Assembly: GCA_030683105.1 (NCBI GenBank)
Contig: JAUXMZ010000016.1
Span: 1-64,000 of the forward strand
Source of the DNA: Burkholderiales bacterium
GTDB taxonomy: Bacteria; Pseudomonadota; Gammaproteobacteria; Burkholderiales; SG8-41
Reading direction: 5' to 3'
Length of the DNA: 64,000 nt
Below the pieces are notes generated by a model. It was not told the origin of the DNA, did not search any database, and saw only the letters and a program-made list of their open reading frames with translations. Both the position numbers and the translations under genes were made by a program. Positions 26,607 through 34,962 of this stretch are shown piece after piece; within the stretch, counting starts at the first letter, position 1; the number at the start of each line of letters is the position of its first letter.

Positions 26607-26894
26607 CTAGCGCGGGCCGTCGCGAGGCGGGATGTCTGCTTCGATGGCAGAATGTTCGATCACGGTGTACTCACCCTCGAATGTTTGATCCACCGCTTGC
26701 GGCTTGAGCTTGCGCGTAAGCCACCACCACCGCACGGCGATAATCGAGGCAAGCACTGCCCCGGCGATCAGCGCGACGGTCAGGAAAAAAAACGCCAGCA
26801 CCGCGATGGTGGCGGCCAGAATGAATAAAATTACGCGTTGCAGCCAGTTTTGCGTGTTCATGCGGGTGGAAAAATGCGCGTTGTCGTGATTCAT
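26607..26894 (-). CDS. Small membrane protein, function unknown
   Basis: 95 residues with a hydrophobic region spanning about residues 19-57, enough for two transmembrane segments, flanked by a polar N-terminus and a charged C-terminal tail (FEGEYTVIEHSAIE). There is no catalytic motif. It lies 38 bases after the NYN/OST-HTH gene on the same strand and 26 bases before the proline-rich gene, so the three could be one transcript. Not recognised as a named family. Confidence 0.6.
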   Translation of the reverse strand: MNHDNAHFSTRMNTQNWLQRVILFILAATIAVLAFFFLTVALIAGAVLASIIAVRWWWLTRKLKPQAVDQTFEGEYTVIEHSAIEADIPPRDGPR

Positions 26895-26931
26895 ATGGAT
26901 TAAGTGCGTGCATTACGCACAAAAGTTCCCG

Positions 26932-27744
26932 TCAGTAATCGGGGTTGTAGCTCTTGATGATGACCCCGCCTGACTTTTCATCGGGTTCCAGCGTCAGCAG
27001 TTTGCGCGCCTCGGCTTCGTCAAGCAGCTTGCCGAAAGAGCGGAAACCAAAATAGGCTTCGTTGAAGCCCGGCTGGCGCCGTTTCAGTGCCTGCTTGACC
27101 ATCGAGCCCCAGATCTTTTCTTCAGCCCCGCGCTCGGCAAACAGGGCTTCCACGGTTTCCATAATCAGGTCGAGCGCTTCCTGTTTTTTGTCATTTTCCG
27201 GCGCCGCGGCCTTGGCGGCAGCGCTTTGTGGCTTGGCGGTTTTTTTTCTGACCTGCTTCTTGGCTTTCTCCCGCACCAGGTCATCGTAATAGATAAATTC
27301 ATCGCAGTTGGCCATCAGCAGGTCAGCCGTGGATTTCTTGACGCCGACGCCGATGACGGTCTTGTTGTTTTCCCGCAGCTTGCTTACCAGAGGCGAAAAG
27401 TCAGAGTCCCCGCTGATGATGACGAAAGTGTCGACATGGGATTTGGTGTAGCAGAGATCCAATGCGTCCACCACCATCCGGATATCGGCTGAATTTTTCC
27501 CCGATTGGCGGACATGCGGGATTTCGATCAGTTCAAACGCGGCTTCGTGCATCGATGCCTTGAACCCCCGGTAACGCTCCCAGTCGCAATACGCTTTCTT
27601 CACGACGATATTGCCCTTCAGAAGCAGCCGTTCCAGCACCTTCTTGATGTCGAACTCCGCATACTTTGCTTCGCGCACGCCCAGCGCAACGTTCTCGAAA
27701 TCGCAGAATAGCGCCATGTTTTTTGTATTCTGCTGCACGGTCAT
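26932..27744 (-). CDS. NYN-domain (LabA/DUF88) protein with C-terminal OST-HTH domain
   Basis: 270 residues. The N-terminal NYN domain, a PIN-like nuclease fold, shows the acidic residues expected for metal binding: CDFENVALG (Asp12 region), DIRMVVDALD, and SGDSDFSPLV. A Lys-rich linker (KKQVRKKTAKPQ) joins it to an OST-HTH/LOTUS domain (about residues 195-265) that in other proteins binds RNA. The combination predicts an RNA-targeted nuclease or regulator. The open frame reaches 28020, but the ATG at 27744, with GGAG six bases away, starts at the conserved domain. It is divergent from the cyclase-FHA gene. Confidence 0.85.
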   Translation of the reverse strand: MTVQQNTKNMALFCDFENVALGVREAKYAEFDIKKVLERLLLKGNIVVKKAYCDWERYRGFKASMHEAAFELIEIPHVRQSGKNSADIRMVVDALDLCYTKSHVDTFVIISGDSDFSPLVSKLRENNKTVIGVGVKKSTADLLMANCDEFIYYDDLVREKAKKQVRKKTAKPQSAAAKAAAPENDKKQEALDLIMETVEALFAERGAEEKIWGSMVKQALKRRQPGFNEAYFGFRSFGKLLDEAEARKLLTLEPDEKSGGVIIKSYNPDY

Positions 27745-28018
27745 CGGGGACTCCATGTGTTCTGACATCATACGATTGTGAGGCCTGGCGGGTGAATTGT
27801 CGATTTTGCACCGGGGTGGGCACTGTCGGGCCGGGAAAATTTTCCATGAATCAAACACCTGAAGCGGCGCACGGAGGCGGAGGTAAGGCTGCCCGGAGCA
27901 GGGCCGCTTGAGACTGAATACCCGGGCCAAAGTTAAGCCTGAATAATGCCGTAATACAGTTAATTTGATGGAGTTGATTGATTGTGCTGTGTGATAATGT
28001 GCGGGCTCGGAAAAAACC

Positions 28019-28933
28019 ATGACAAGGCAATCTCAGAATCTGGCGGTCCTGTTCGCGGATGTCAGCGACAGTACCAGCCTTTATCAAAAACTCGGTGACG
28101 CGACGGCGCGCAACATCATCAACGCCTGCCTGACTACAATCACCAGCGTTCTGCCGCGTTTCGAAGGCCGGCTGGTGAAAACCATAGGGGACGAGGTGAT
28201 GTGCTCGTTTCCCAGCGCCGACCAGGCGGTGCTAGCGGCCAGCGAGATGCAGTCCCTGGTGTTTTCCAGCAAGCCCGGCAACTATCCGGTGATGATCCAC
28301 ATCGGCCTGCACTATGGCCCGGTGCTGATCGAGGACGGTGACATGTTCGGCGACACCGTAAACGCAGCCGCCTATCTGACGGCAGTGGCAGTGGCCGAGC
28401 AGATCCTTACCACGGAAGCGACCGAGAGTTGCCTGTCGTCGGCGCTCAAGTCATGCGTTCGTCCAATATTTCACACTGTCCTGAAAGGCAACCTTGAGGA
28501 ATCGACGGTGTACCAGGTGTTGTGGCTCAAGGACAATCTGGAACTCACCGACGTCAATCTGCAGTCCGGCAAGACGATTCCGGGGGATACCGGCAGTCTT
28601 GTGGTGGCGCTCGATGAGGAGCGCGTGCGCATCGATCAGTGGCGCACCGATATTGTCATCGGGCGCGACAAGGACTGCGATCTGGTGGTTACCGACAAAT
28701 TCGCCTCGCGCCGGCATTTGACCATCAAGCTGATGCGCATGAATTTTTATCTGATTGATCACAGCATCAATGGCACTTTCGTGTCGCTGGAAAGCGGCGA
28801 GGAGATTCATGTGCTGCGCGGCGAACTGCTGATCGATGGCTCGGGCCAGATCAGCATAGGTCGCAGCCGCGTGGAGCGGCCGACCGAGATCATCACCTTC
28901 ACACGCGACCGGCGTTCGCTGTACCGCGCGTAA
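28019..28933 (+). CDS. Class III nucleotide cyclase domain fused to FHA domain
   Basis: 304 residues: an adenylate/guanylate cyclase catalytic domain (about 1-170) followed by a forkhead-associated phosphopeptide-binding domain (about 205-295; IGRDKDC, SRRHL, DHSINGT). Metal-binding Asp14 (FADVSDS) and Asp58 (IGDEV), substrate-contact Lys54 and Asp112 are present, as is Asn115 in DTVNAAAY. The transition-state Arg expected four residues later is Tyr119 instead. Activity may be reduced, altered or absent. Fused FHA suggests control by Ser/Thr phosphorylation, but no kinase is nearby. A GATAAT -10-like hexamer lies at 27993. Confidence 0.85.
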   Translation: MTRQSQNLAVLFADVSDSTSLYQKLGDATARNIINACLTTITSVLPRFEGRLVKTIGDEVMCSFPSADQAVLAASEMQSLVFSSKPGNYPVMIHIGLHYGPVLIEDGDMFGDTVNAAAYLTAVAVAEQILTTEATESCLSSALKSCVRPIFHTVLKGNLEESTVYQVLWLKDNLELTDVNLQSGKTIPGDTGSLVVALDEERVRIDQWRTDIVIGRDKDCDLVVTDKFASRRHLTIKLMRMNFYLIDHSINGTFVSLESGEEIHVLRGELLIDGSGQISIGRSRVERPTEIITFTRDRRSLYRA

Positions 28934-28936
28934 GCG

Positions 28937-29815
28937 CTATTTGCCGTCGGCCAGTTCCCTGATGACTGCACCGCTGTCGCGGGCGCGTTCTCTCGCCTGC
29001 TCGGGGGTTTCCCTGCCCAGTGGTGTGCTGGCAATATGCTCGAACATGTCGGCGGCACCCAGCAAAATGCGCGGTGTCAGATTCACGCCCTCGAAGGTCT
29101 TGGCAATTTCCAGCATTTCCGGAACCCAGCGGTAAGCCTTCGGTGGCATGGTCGGCGTGCGGTTGAGCATCCACTGGTGAATATCGCCCAGGCTTTCCCT
29201 GAGTTCAGCGTCGAGCACCTGCTCGACACCGAGTTTGCGCGCAGCGATCAGCAATTCGACGCCAAGTGCCACCGCGCCTTTGGTTACCGCGCCGTAACAC
29301 ATCTTTACCGCAGAGGCATCGCCGATGCGCTCGCTTACCACGCGCACCTGGATGTTGGGATGGGTGATCTGCGTGAACAGCGCGGCATCCGGTCCGGAGA
29401 CATAGAGTCGTGTTTTGCTTTTGCCGCGCGGCGGAGAGCCGATGATCCCGGCGTCGATGAAGATGCCGCCCGCGGCGCGGATGGTGGCGTCGATTTCTAT
29501 CCCGGTCTGGGGCGAGACTGCGTTGCAGTCGGCGAATATCGTTTTCTTTCCCGATTTTCCGAGAGCGGCGGCGACTTCGCGCGCCTTGTCCGCTGCCGCG
29601 CCCGGGTTGAGGATGGAAAGTATCATGTCGCAAGTGGCTACGAGTCCGTCCATCGAGCCGCAGTCGGTGAGGCCGGCTTCATTCGCAAGTGCCCGGGTTC
29701 GTTCGCTGCGGCCATCCAGAGCGGTGAAAACATTAAAGCCGCTTTCCTTGAGACATCCTGCAATCGCCTGGCCCATGTCGCCGGGGCTGGCGATCCCGAT
29801 ATTTTTGATGTGCAT
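28937..29815 (-). CDS. NAD(P)-dependent dehydrogenase of the DUF1932 / beta-hydroxyacid family
   Basis: 292 residues: an N-terminal Rossmann domain resembling 6-phosphogluconate and 3-hydroxyisobutyrate dehydrogenases and a C-terminal helical domain of the DUF1932 type. The dinucleotide motif is degenerate (GIASPGDMG instead of GxGxMG). DCNAVSP and the GSPP segment fit the family, and a Lys in VKMCYGAV is the likely catalytic residue. Substrate unknown. It converges on the cyclase-FHA gene, whose stop is only three bases away, and is divergent from the MFS gene. Confidence 0.82.
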   Translation of the reverse strand: MHIKNIGIASPGDMGQAIAGCLKESGFNVFTALDGRSERTRALANEAGLTDCGSMDGLVATCDMILSILNPGAAADKAREVAAALGKSGKKTIFADCNAVSPQTGIEIDATIRAAGGIFIDAGIIGSPPRGKSKTRLYVSGPDAALFTQITHPNIQVRVVSERIGDASAVKMCYGAVTKGAVALGVELLIAARKLGVEQVLDAELRESLGDIHQWMLNRTPTMPPKAYRWVPEMLEIAKTFEGVNLTPRILLGAADMFEHIASTPLGRETPEQARERARDSGAVIRELADGK

Positions 29816-29984
29816 CCTGATACTCCTTTATTACGATAAAATACACGCATAACACACCGTCAAACAAGAAGATTTTTCGCCGCCCACTTGATGTCCGTTT
29901 CCCCTGCCGTAGTCATGTGCGGCCTTAACTTCCATGGCTCCGTCGCCGGCTTGCTCTCGGGCCGCGCCGGGCGCCGGAATTGAC

Positions 29985-31154
29985 ATGGGTGTCTACCTCA
30001 TCATTCTGGTAACCGTGCTGACCCATACCAGCTTCAAGGGCAGCAAGGTGCTGATTTCACTTTATGCGATTGATCTTGGCGCCAATCCGTTTGCCATCGG
30101 CGTGCTGTTTTCGATGTACTCGTTATTTCCGGTATTTCTTTCGGTGTATGCCGGAAGATTGTCCGATCGTCTTGGTTTCCGCTGGCCTATGCTGTTCGGC
30201 GCGTGCGGACTGCTGGCGGGGTTGTTGCTGCCGTATTTTGTGCCGCGGATAGAGACGCTGTATGTCTCGGCCGTGCTGATTGGCACCTGTTATATTTTCT
30301 ATACCGTGTCGGTGCAGCACCTGATCGGCTCCTCAGGCGAAGGGCACGAGCGCACGCGCAACTATAGCCTGTTCAGCCTCGGCGTCGCATTGACTTCGCT
30401 GCTCGGTCCGATCACCGCTGGTTTTGCGATCGATTCCATCGGCCACCGCTCGACCTACCTGCTGCTCGCGTTGTTTCCGGCGCTGCCGATACTCACGCTG
30501 CTGTTCCTGGCGCGGTTGCTGCCGAAACATCAGATCCGCAGCGAGCCCAAGCCCGAGCACCGGGTGATGGACCTGGTCAGAAACATGCCGCTGCGGCGTG
30601 CGCTGATTACCACGGGCATAGTCGAGACCGGCCTCGAGTTGTTTAACTTCTATTTACCGATATATGCGCACTCGATCGGTTTCTCGGCCTCCCAGATCGG
30701 CATTATCATGGGGGCGTTTGCGCTGGCGCTGCTGGTGGTGCGCACTCTGATGCCAATACTGGTCAGGCGTTCCAGCGAGGAGCGGGTATTAAGCGCTTCG
30801 CTGTTCCTGGCGGGGATCTCCTGCGTGCTATTCCCGTTCGTATCAAGCTTTACGTTGTTGCTCGTGATGTCATTCACGCTCGGACTGGGGCTCGGATGCG
30901 GCAGCCCGCTGTCGATGGTGCTCGCCTACAATCGCTCGCCGCCCGGGCGTTCCGGCGAGGCCATGGGATTGCGCCAGACGGTAAACAAGGCGACCGAGGT
31001 GGTGGTGCCGATTTTCTTTGGCACGATCGGCACCGCGTTAGGCATGATTCCGGTATTCTGGCTCGATGCAGTGATGCTGGCGGCCGGCGCCATGCTGATG
31101 CGCAGGGACGTCGCGAGAAGCAAAATGCGTGAGGGGGTGAAGGGGCAGCAGTAA
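29985..31154 (+). CDS. Major facilitator superfamily transporter
   Basis: 389 residues with 12 hydrophobic segments and the loop 2-3 motif GRLSDRLGFR, the MFS signature of proton-coupled antiporters and uptake carriers. A short central loop joins the two halves. Substrate not predictable. The frame opens at 29934, but the ATG at 29985 begins just before the first membrane segment. It lies about 40 bases before the hydrolase gene; co-transcription is possible. Confidence 0.85.
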   Translation: MGVYLIILVTVLTHTSFKGSKVLISLYAIDLGANPFAIGVLFSMYSLFPVFLSVYAGRLSDRLGFRWPMLFGACGLLAGLLLPYFVPRIETLYVSAVLIGTCYIFYTVSVQHLIGSSGEGHERTRNYSLFSLGVALTSLLGPITAGFAIDSIGHRSTYLLLALFPALPILTLLFLARLLPKHQIRSEPKPEHRVMDLVRNMPLRRALITTGIVETGLELFNFYLPIYAHSIGFSASQIGIIMGAFALALLVVRTLMPILVRRSSEERVLSASLFLAGISCVLFPFVSSFTLLLVMSFTLGLGLGCGSPLSMVLAYNRSPPGRSGEAMGLRQTVNKATEVVVPIFFGTIGTALGMIPVFWLDAVMLAAGAMLMRRDVARSKMREGVKGQQ

Positions 31155-31196
31155 GGCGTCGCGATAATGAGGCTGCTGCGGAGGGGAAATATTTTA

Positions 31197-32057
31197 ATGA
31201 ACAGATTTATCAGAGGATGGTATCTACTGTCTGCGCTGGCGCTGATGTCGGGCATGGTGCTGGCAGCGGACGTGCCGGAAACGGTGGTGTTCCCCAGCCG
31301 CGATGGCAAAACACAGATAAAAGGTTTTTTGTTCAAGCCCGAAAAGCCGGGACCCTATCCCGCTGTGGTGATGCTGCATGGCCGTGCCGGGCCTTATTCA
31401 TCTCTGGCCCAGGGGGTCTATACCGCGGAAACGCTGACCATGCGCCACAAGATGTGGGGGGCGTTCTGGGCCGAACGCGGCTATCTCGCTTTGCATGTCG
31501 ACAGCTTCGGGCCGCGCGGTTTCCCACAGGGTTTCCCTAAAAATTCTTACCGCGACCGGCCATCGGAGGTCAGCGAACAGGACGTGCGACCGCTCGATGC
31601 CTACGGCGCGCTGGACTATTTGCGCCAGAGAAATGATGTGGTCCCCGATCGTGTCGGCCTGCTGGGCTGGTCAAACGGCGGGATGACGCTGCTTTCCGCT
31701 TTGGCGCAGGATTTTCCAGGCATGATGCAGCCGGCGCCGGCTCGCGGATTTCGCGCGGCGATTGCACTGTATCCGAGTTGCCGCATTCAGTCGCGGCAGA
31801 GCGGATATCGTCCGTACGCACCGCTTCTGATCCTTGCGGCGGCAGATGACGATGAAGTGTCGCCCCTGATCTGCCGGGATTTTGCGGCGGAGGCAAGAGG
31901 GCGCGACGTGGATCTGGATTTTGTGCTCTACGAAGGTGCTCATCACGGCTACGATGATCCGGGCAGGACCAAACAAAGCCACCCCCATAACCGTGCTGCC
32001 ACTCAGGACTCTTTGCTGCGCGCAGATCGGTTTTTTCACAAACATTTGCAACCATGA
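31197..32057 (+). CDS. Exported dienelactone-hydrolase-like alpha/beta hydrolase
   Basis: 286 residues with a signal peptide (about 1-23, ending MVLA-ADVP). The alpha/beta hydrolase core has a nucleophile elbow GWSNGG (Ser in place of the Cys of classic dienelactone hydrolase), an HGRAG oxyanion region, a likely acid in AAADDDE, and the His in EGAHHGYDD. Substrate unknown; a periplasmic esterase is most likely. The ATG at 31197 is preceded by GGAGGGG. Downstream ggt starts 11 bases after its stop, so the two exported enzymes are probably one unit. Confidence 0.82.
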   Translation: MNRFIRGWYLLSALALMSGMVLAADVPETVVFPSRDGKTQIKGFLFKPEKPGPYPAVVMLHGRAGPYSSLAQGVYTAETLTMRHKMWGAFWAERGYLALHVDSFGPRGFPQGFPKNSYRDRPSEVSEQDVRPLDAYGALDYLRQRNDVVPDRVGLLGWSNGGMTLLSALAQDFPGMMQPAPARGFRAAIALYPSCRIQSRQSGYRPYAPLLILAAADDDEVSPLICRDFAAEARGRDVDLDFVLYEGAHHGYDDPGRTKQSHPHNRAATQDSLLRADRFFHKHLQP

Positions 32058-32067
32058 CCCGGGCGCA

Positions 32068-33774
32068 ATGATCTCCAGCGCGCAGTCTTTTTCATTTCGG
32101 CTGATACGCCTGCAACGGTCGTGGTTTCGCGCCGTTGCGACCGTGCTGCTGGCGTGCTGTGCGACGGCCGGCGCCGCCCAGCAAACTGCAGCGATTGCGT
32201 CCGCACACCCGCTGGCAAGCGCGGCCGGTCATGACACGCTGAAGCGCGGCGGAAACGCATTCGACGCTGCGGTCGCGGTGGCCGCGGCGCTCGCCGTGGT
32301 CGAGCCGTATTCGTCGGGTCTGGGCGGCGGCGGGTTCTTCCTTATGCATCGCGCGACGGATGGCCGCGAGATCATGGTGGACGCCCGTGAAACCGCGCCC
32401 GCGGCAGTCGCCCGCGAGCATTACTTCGACAGCAGTGGCCGGCCGCTCAGCGGTGCTTCGACGCGGGGCGGCACAGCGGCGGCGATTCCCGGCATACCCG
32501 CCGCGTTGGCGCACATGGCGCAACGCTATGGCAGGCTGCCGCTCGGGGACTCATTGGCCCCTGCAGTGCGCTACGCGCGCGGAGGTTTCGCAGTCGATGC
32601 GCGTTATGCGCGCATCGCCAGCCTGCGCGAGCACTTTCTGCAGGATAACGCGAAGACCGCAAAAGCGTTTCTCGACCACGGTCGGGCGCCGGCGTCAGGC
32701 TTCTTGCTGCGTCAGCCGGAACTCGCGTCCACGCTGGAGTTGATTGCGCGCGAGGGCCGGAACGGGTTTTACGCCGGTCATGTTGCACAGGCTCTGGTGG
32801 CGGCAGTGAATGCCGCCGGCGGAGCGTGGCGTGCCGCGGATCTCGAACATTACAGGATAGTCGAGCGCGAGCCAGTGAGGTTTACTTACCGCGGTGCGAC
32901 CATCACAGCGGCGGCGCTGCCTTCCGCCGGGGGCATCGCGCTGGCGCAAAGCCTGGGCATGCTCGAACGGTTCGAGATGTCGGATGTGAGCCGGCCCGAT
33001 ACTGCGCATCTGGTCATCGAAGCGTTGCGCCGCGCGTTCCAGGACCGCGCGTTATATCTGGGCGACAGCGATTTCGTGTCGGTACCGGTGGCAAGGTTGA
33101 TCGGCAGGGATTACACAAAGCAGCTCGCCGCGACCATAGATCCGGCCGCGGCGGCGAGAAGCGATGCTATTGAAGGGGAACGGACATTAAGCGGCAATAC
33201 CACGCATTTTTCGGTGATCGACGCGGAGGGCAATCGCGTTGCTGCAACGTTGTCGATCAACGGATTGTTCGGCGCCGGCATCGTCGCCGCAGGCACCGGC
33301 GTGCTGCTCAATAACGAGATGGATGATTTCACGCTGCATCCCGCTGTGCCGAATTTGTACGGTTTGCGTGGCGGCGTTGCCAATGCGATTGCACCCGGCA
33401 AGCGGCCGCTGTCGAGCATGACGCCGACATTCGTCGAGGACGACAAAGGCGTGCTGATCCTCGGCGCACCCGGCGGCTCGCGCATCATAAGCCAGGTCCT
33501 GCTCACCGTGCTCGAATATCTGCGGTCCCCCTCGGTCGATCTGCAGCGGCTGGTTGCCATGCCGCGTTACCATCACCAGTACTGGCCCGACCGCGTCGAG
33601 ATCGAGCCCGAAGGTTTTACCCTGGAGTGGCGGGCAGCGCTCACCGCCAGGGGACATCAGATCCACATGGTCAACCGACAATGGGGAAATATGCAGGCGG
33701 TATTCAGATCGAAAATAACCGGTGAGGCGCAGGCCGCCAGCGATCCGCGCGGCACGGATGTCGGCGGGTACTAA
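32068..33774 (+). CDS. ggt: Gamma-glutamyltranspeptidase
   Basis: 568-residue exported Ntn-hydrolase that cleaves glutathione and transfers or hydrolyses the gamma-glutamyl group in the periplasm. It has a signal peptide (about 1-35), RGGNAFDAAVA and GLGGGGFF near the N-terminus, and the autoprocessing site TTHFSVID with Thr378 as the expected nucleophile and start of the small subunit; later NNEMDDF and PGKRPLSSMTPT are also typical. The frame extends to 31882 inside the hydrolase gene, but the ATG at 32068 gives the signal peptide. Confidence 0.93.
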   Translation: MISSAQSFSFRLIRLQRSWFRAVATVLLACCATAGAAQQTAAIASAHPLASAAGHDTLKRGGNAFDAAVAVAAALAVVEPYSSGLGGGGFFLMHRATDGREIMVDARETAPAAVAREHYFDSSGRPLSGASTRGGTAAAIPGIPAALAHMAQRYGRLPLGDSLAPAVRYARGGFAVDARYARIASLREHFLQDNAKTAKAFLDHGRAPASGFLLRQPELASTLELIAREGRNGFYAGHVAQALVAAVNAAGGAWRAADLEHYRIVEREPVRFTYRGATITAAALPSAGGIALAQSLGMLERFEMSDVSRPDTAHLVIEALRRAFQDRALYLGDSDFVSVPVARLIGRDYTKQLAATIDPAAAARSDAIEGERTLSGNTTHFSVIDAEGNRVAATLSINGLFGAGIVAAGTGVLLNNEMDDFTLHPAVPNLYGLRGGVANAIAPGKRPLSSMTPTFVEDDKGVLILGAPGGSRIISQVLLTVLEYLRSPSVDLQRLVAMPRYHHQYWPDRVEIEPEGFTLEWRAALTARGHQIHMVNRQWGNMQAVFRSKITGEAQAASDPRGTDVGGY

Positions 33775-33787
33775 AATCAAAAGCATT

Positions 33788-33961
33788 GGCCACAGAGGAC
33801 ACAGAGATCACAGAGGAGAGCGATTCAAACGCATCGATACAGGGTGCTGAATGGGTTCTTGATCAAAGAGTCAAGCTTGAGCTTCACCTTTACTTGCTTA
33901 TGCCTCTTTTGTGATTTCTGCCAATTAAGCTTTTCTCTGTGTGCTCTGTGATCTCTGTGGC
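33788..33961. repeat. Inverted nonamer array between ggt and accA
   Basis: The left arm (33788-33820) is CACAGAGGA, CACAGAGAT, CACAGAGGA. The right arm (33934-33961) is the complementary series of CTCTGTG-centred nonamers ending CTCTGTGGC. The spacer is about 113 bases, longer than at the other loci, and shows no gene. The array ends 32 bases before the accA ATG. Confidence 0.78.
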
Positions 33962-33993
33962 TAAATGTGTTCTGTTGTATCATTGGCGCAGCT

Positions 33994-34962
33994 ATGAAAA
34001 CGACCTTTCTTGATTTTGAGCAGCCGATCGCCGAGTTGGAGGCGAGGATAGACGAACTGCGCTTCGTGCAGGACGATTCGGCAGTCGACATATCCGAAGA
34101 AATTGCCCGGCTGCAGAAAAAAAGCCAGGCGCTGACCAAGGACATCTACGCCAAGCTCTCCGCATGGCAGATTGCCCAGGTGGCGCGCCACCCGCAGCGG
34201 CCTTATTCGCTTGATTACTTCAACAGCATCTTTACCGGCTTCGAGGAACTGCATGGCGACCGCACGTTTTCCGATGATCCGGCAATCGTTGGCGGCCTGG
34301 CCCGGTTCGGCGGGGAAACCTGCATGGTGATCGGCCACCAGAAGGGGCGCGACACGAAAGAGAAAATAATCAGAAATTTCGGCATGCCCAGACCCGAAGG
34401 CTATCGCAAGGCGTTGCGGCTGATGAAGCTTGCCGAAAAATTCGGCATCCCGGTGTTTACATTCATCGATACCCCGGGTGCTTATCCCGGAGTAGGCGCC
34501 GAGGAGCGCGGCCAGTCCGAGGCGATCGGGCGCAATCTATACGTGATGGCCGAACTCAAGGTCCCGATCATCAGCACCGTGATAGGCGAGGGCGGGTCGG
34601 GAGGCGCGCTGGCGATTGCGGTAAGTGACGTGCTGTTGATGCTGCAGTATTCGACTTATTCGGTGATTTCTCCAGAAGGGTGCGCATCTATCCTGTGGAA
34701 AAGCGCTGATTTTGCACCGGACGCCGCTGAGACGCTGGGCATCACCGCGACTCGTCTCAAGGCGCTTGGACTGATCGATAAAATCGTCAATGAGCCATTA
34801 GGCGGCGCGCATCGCGATCCGGACGCCGTGATGCAAACCCTCAGAAAAACGCTGCAGGATACCTGGCGGCAGCTGAAAGACAAGCCGGTCAAGGAACTGC
34901 TCGCAGACCGTTTCGAGAAAATCGTCGGTTATGGCAAGTTCAAGGAAGTTGCAGCGAAGTAA
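33994..34962 (+). CDS. accA: Acetyl-CoA carboxylase carboxyltransferase subunit alpha
   Basis: 322 residues. The alpha subunit of the carboxyltransferase, which together with AccD moves CO2 from biotin to acetyl-CoA in fatty acid synthesis. It has the N-terminal [15 protein letters not shown] coiled segment, [19 protein letters not shown] and [11 protein letters not shown] typical of AccA. The frame can start at 33967, but the ATG at 33994 gives the usual N-terminus (MKTTFLDFE). The 3' end overlaps tilS by 32 bases. Confidence 0.97.
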   Translation: MKTTFLDFEQPIAELEARIDELRFVQDDSAVDISEEIARLQKKSQALTKDIYAKLSAWQIAQVARHPQRPYSLDYFNSIFTGFEELHGDRTFSDDPAIVGGLARFGGETCMVIGHQKGRDTKEKIIRNFGMPRPEGYRKALRLMKLAEKFGIPVFTFIDTPGAYPGVGAEERGQSEAIGRNLYVMAELKVPIISTVIGEGGSGGALAIAVSDVLLMLQYSTYSVISPEGCASILWKSADFAPDAAETLGITATRLKALGLIDKIVNEPLGGAHRDPDAVMQTLRKTLQDTWRQLKDKPVKELLADRFEKIVGYGKFKEVAAK

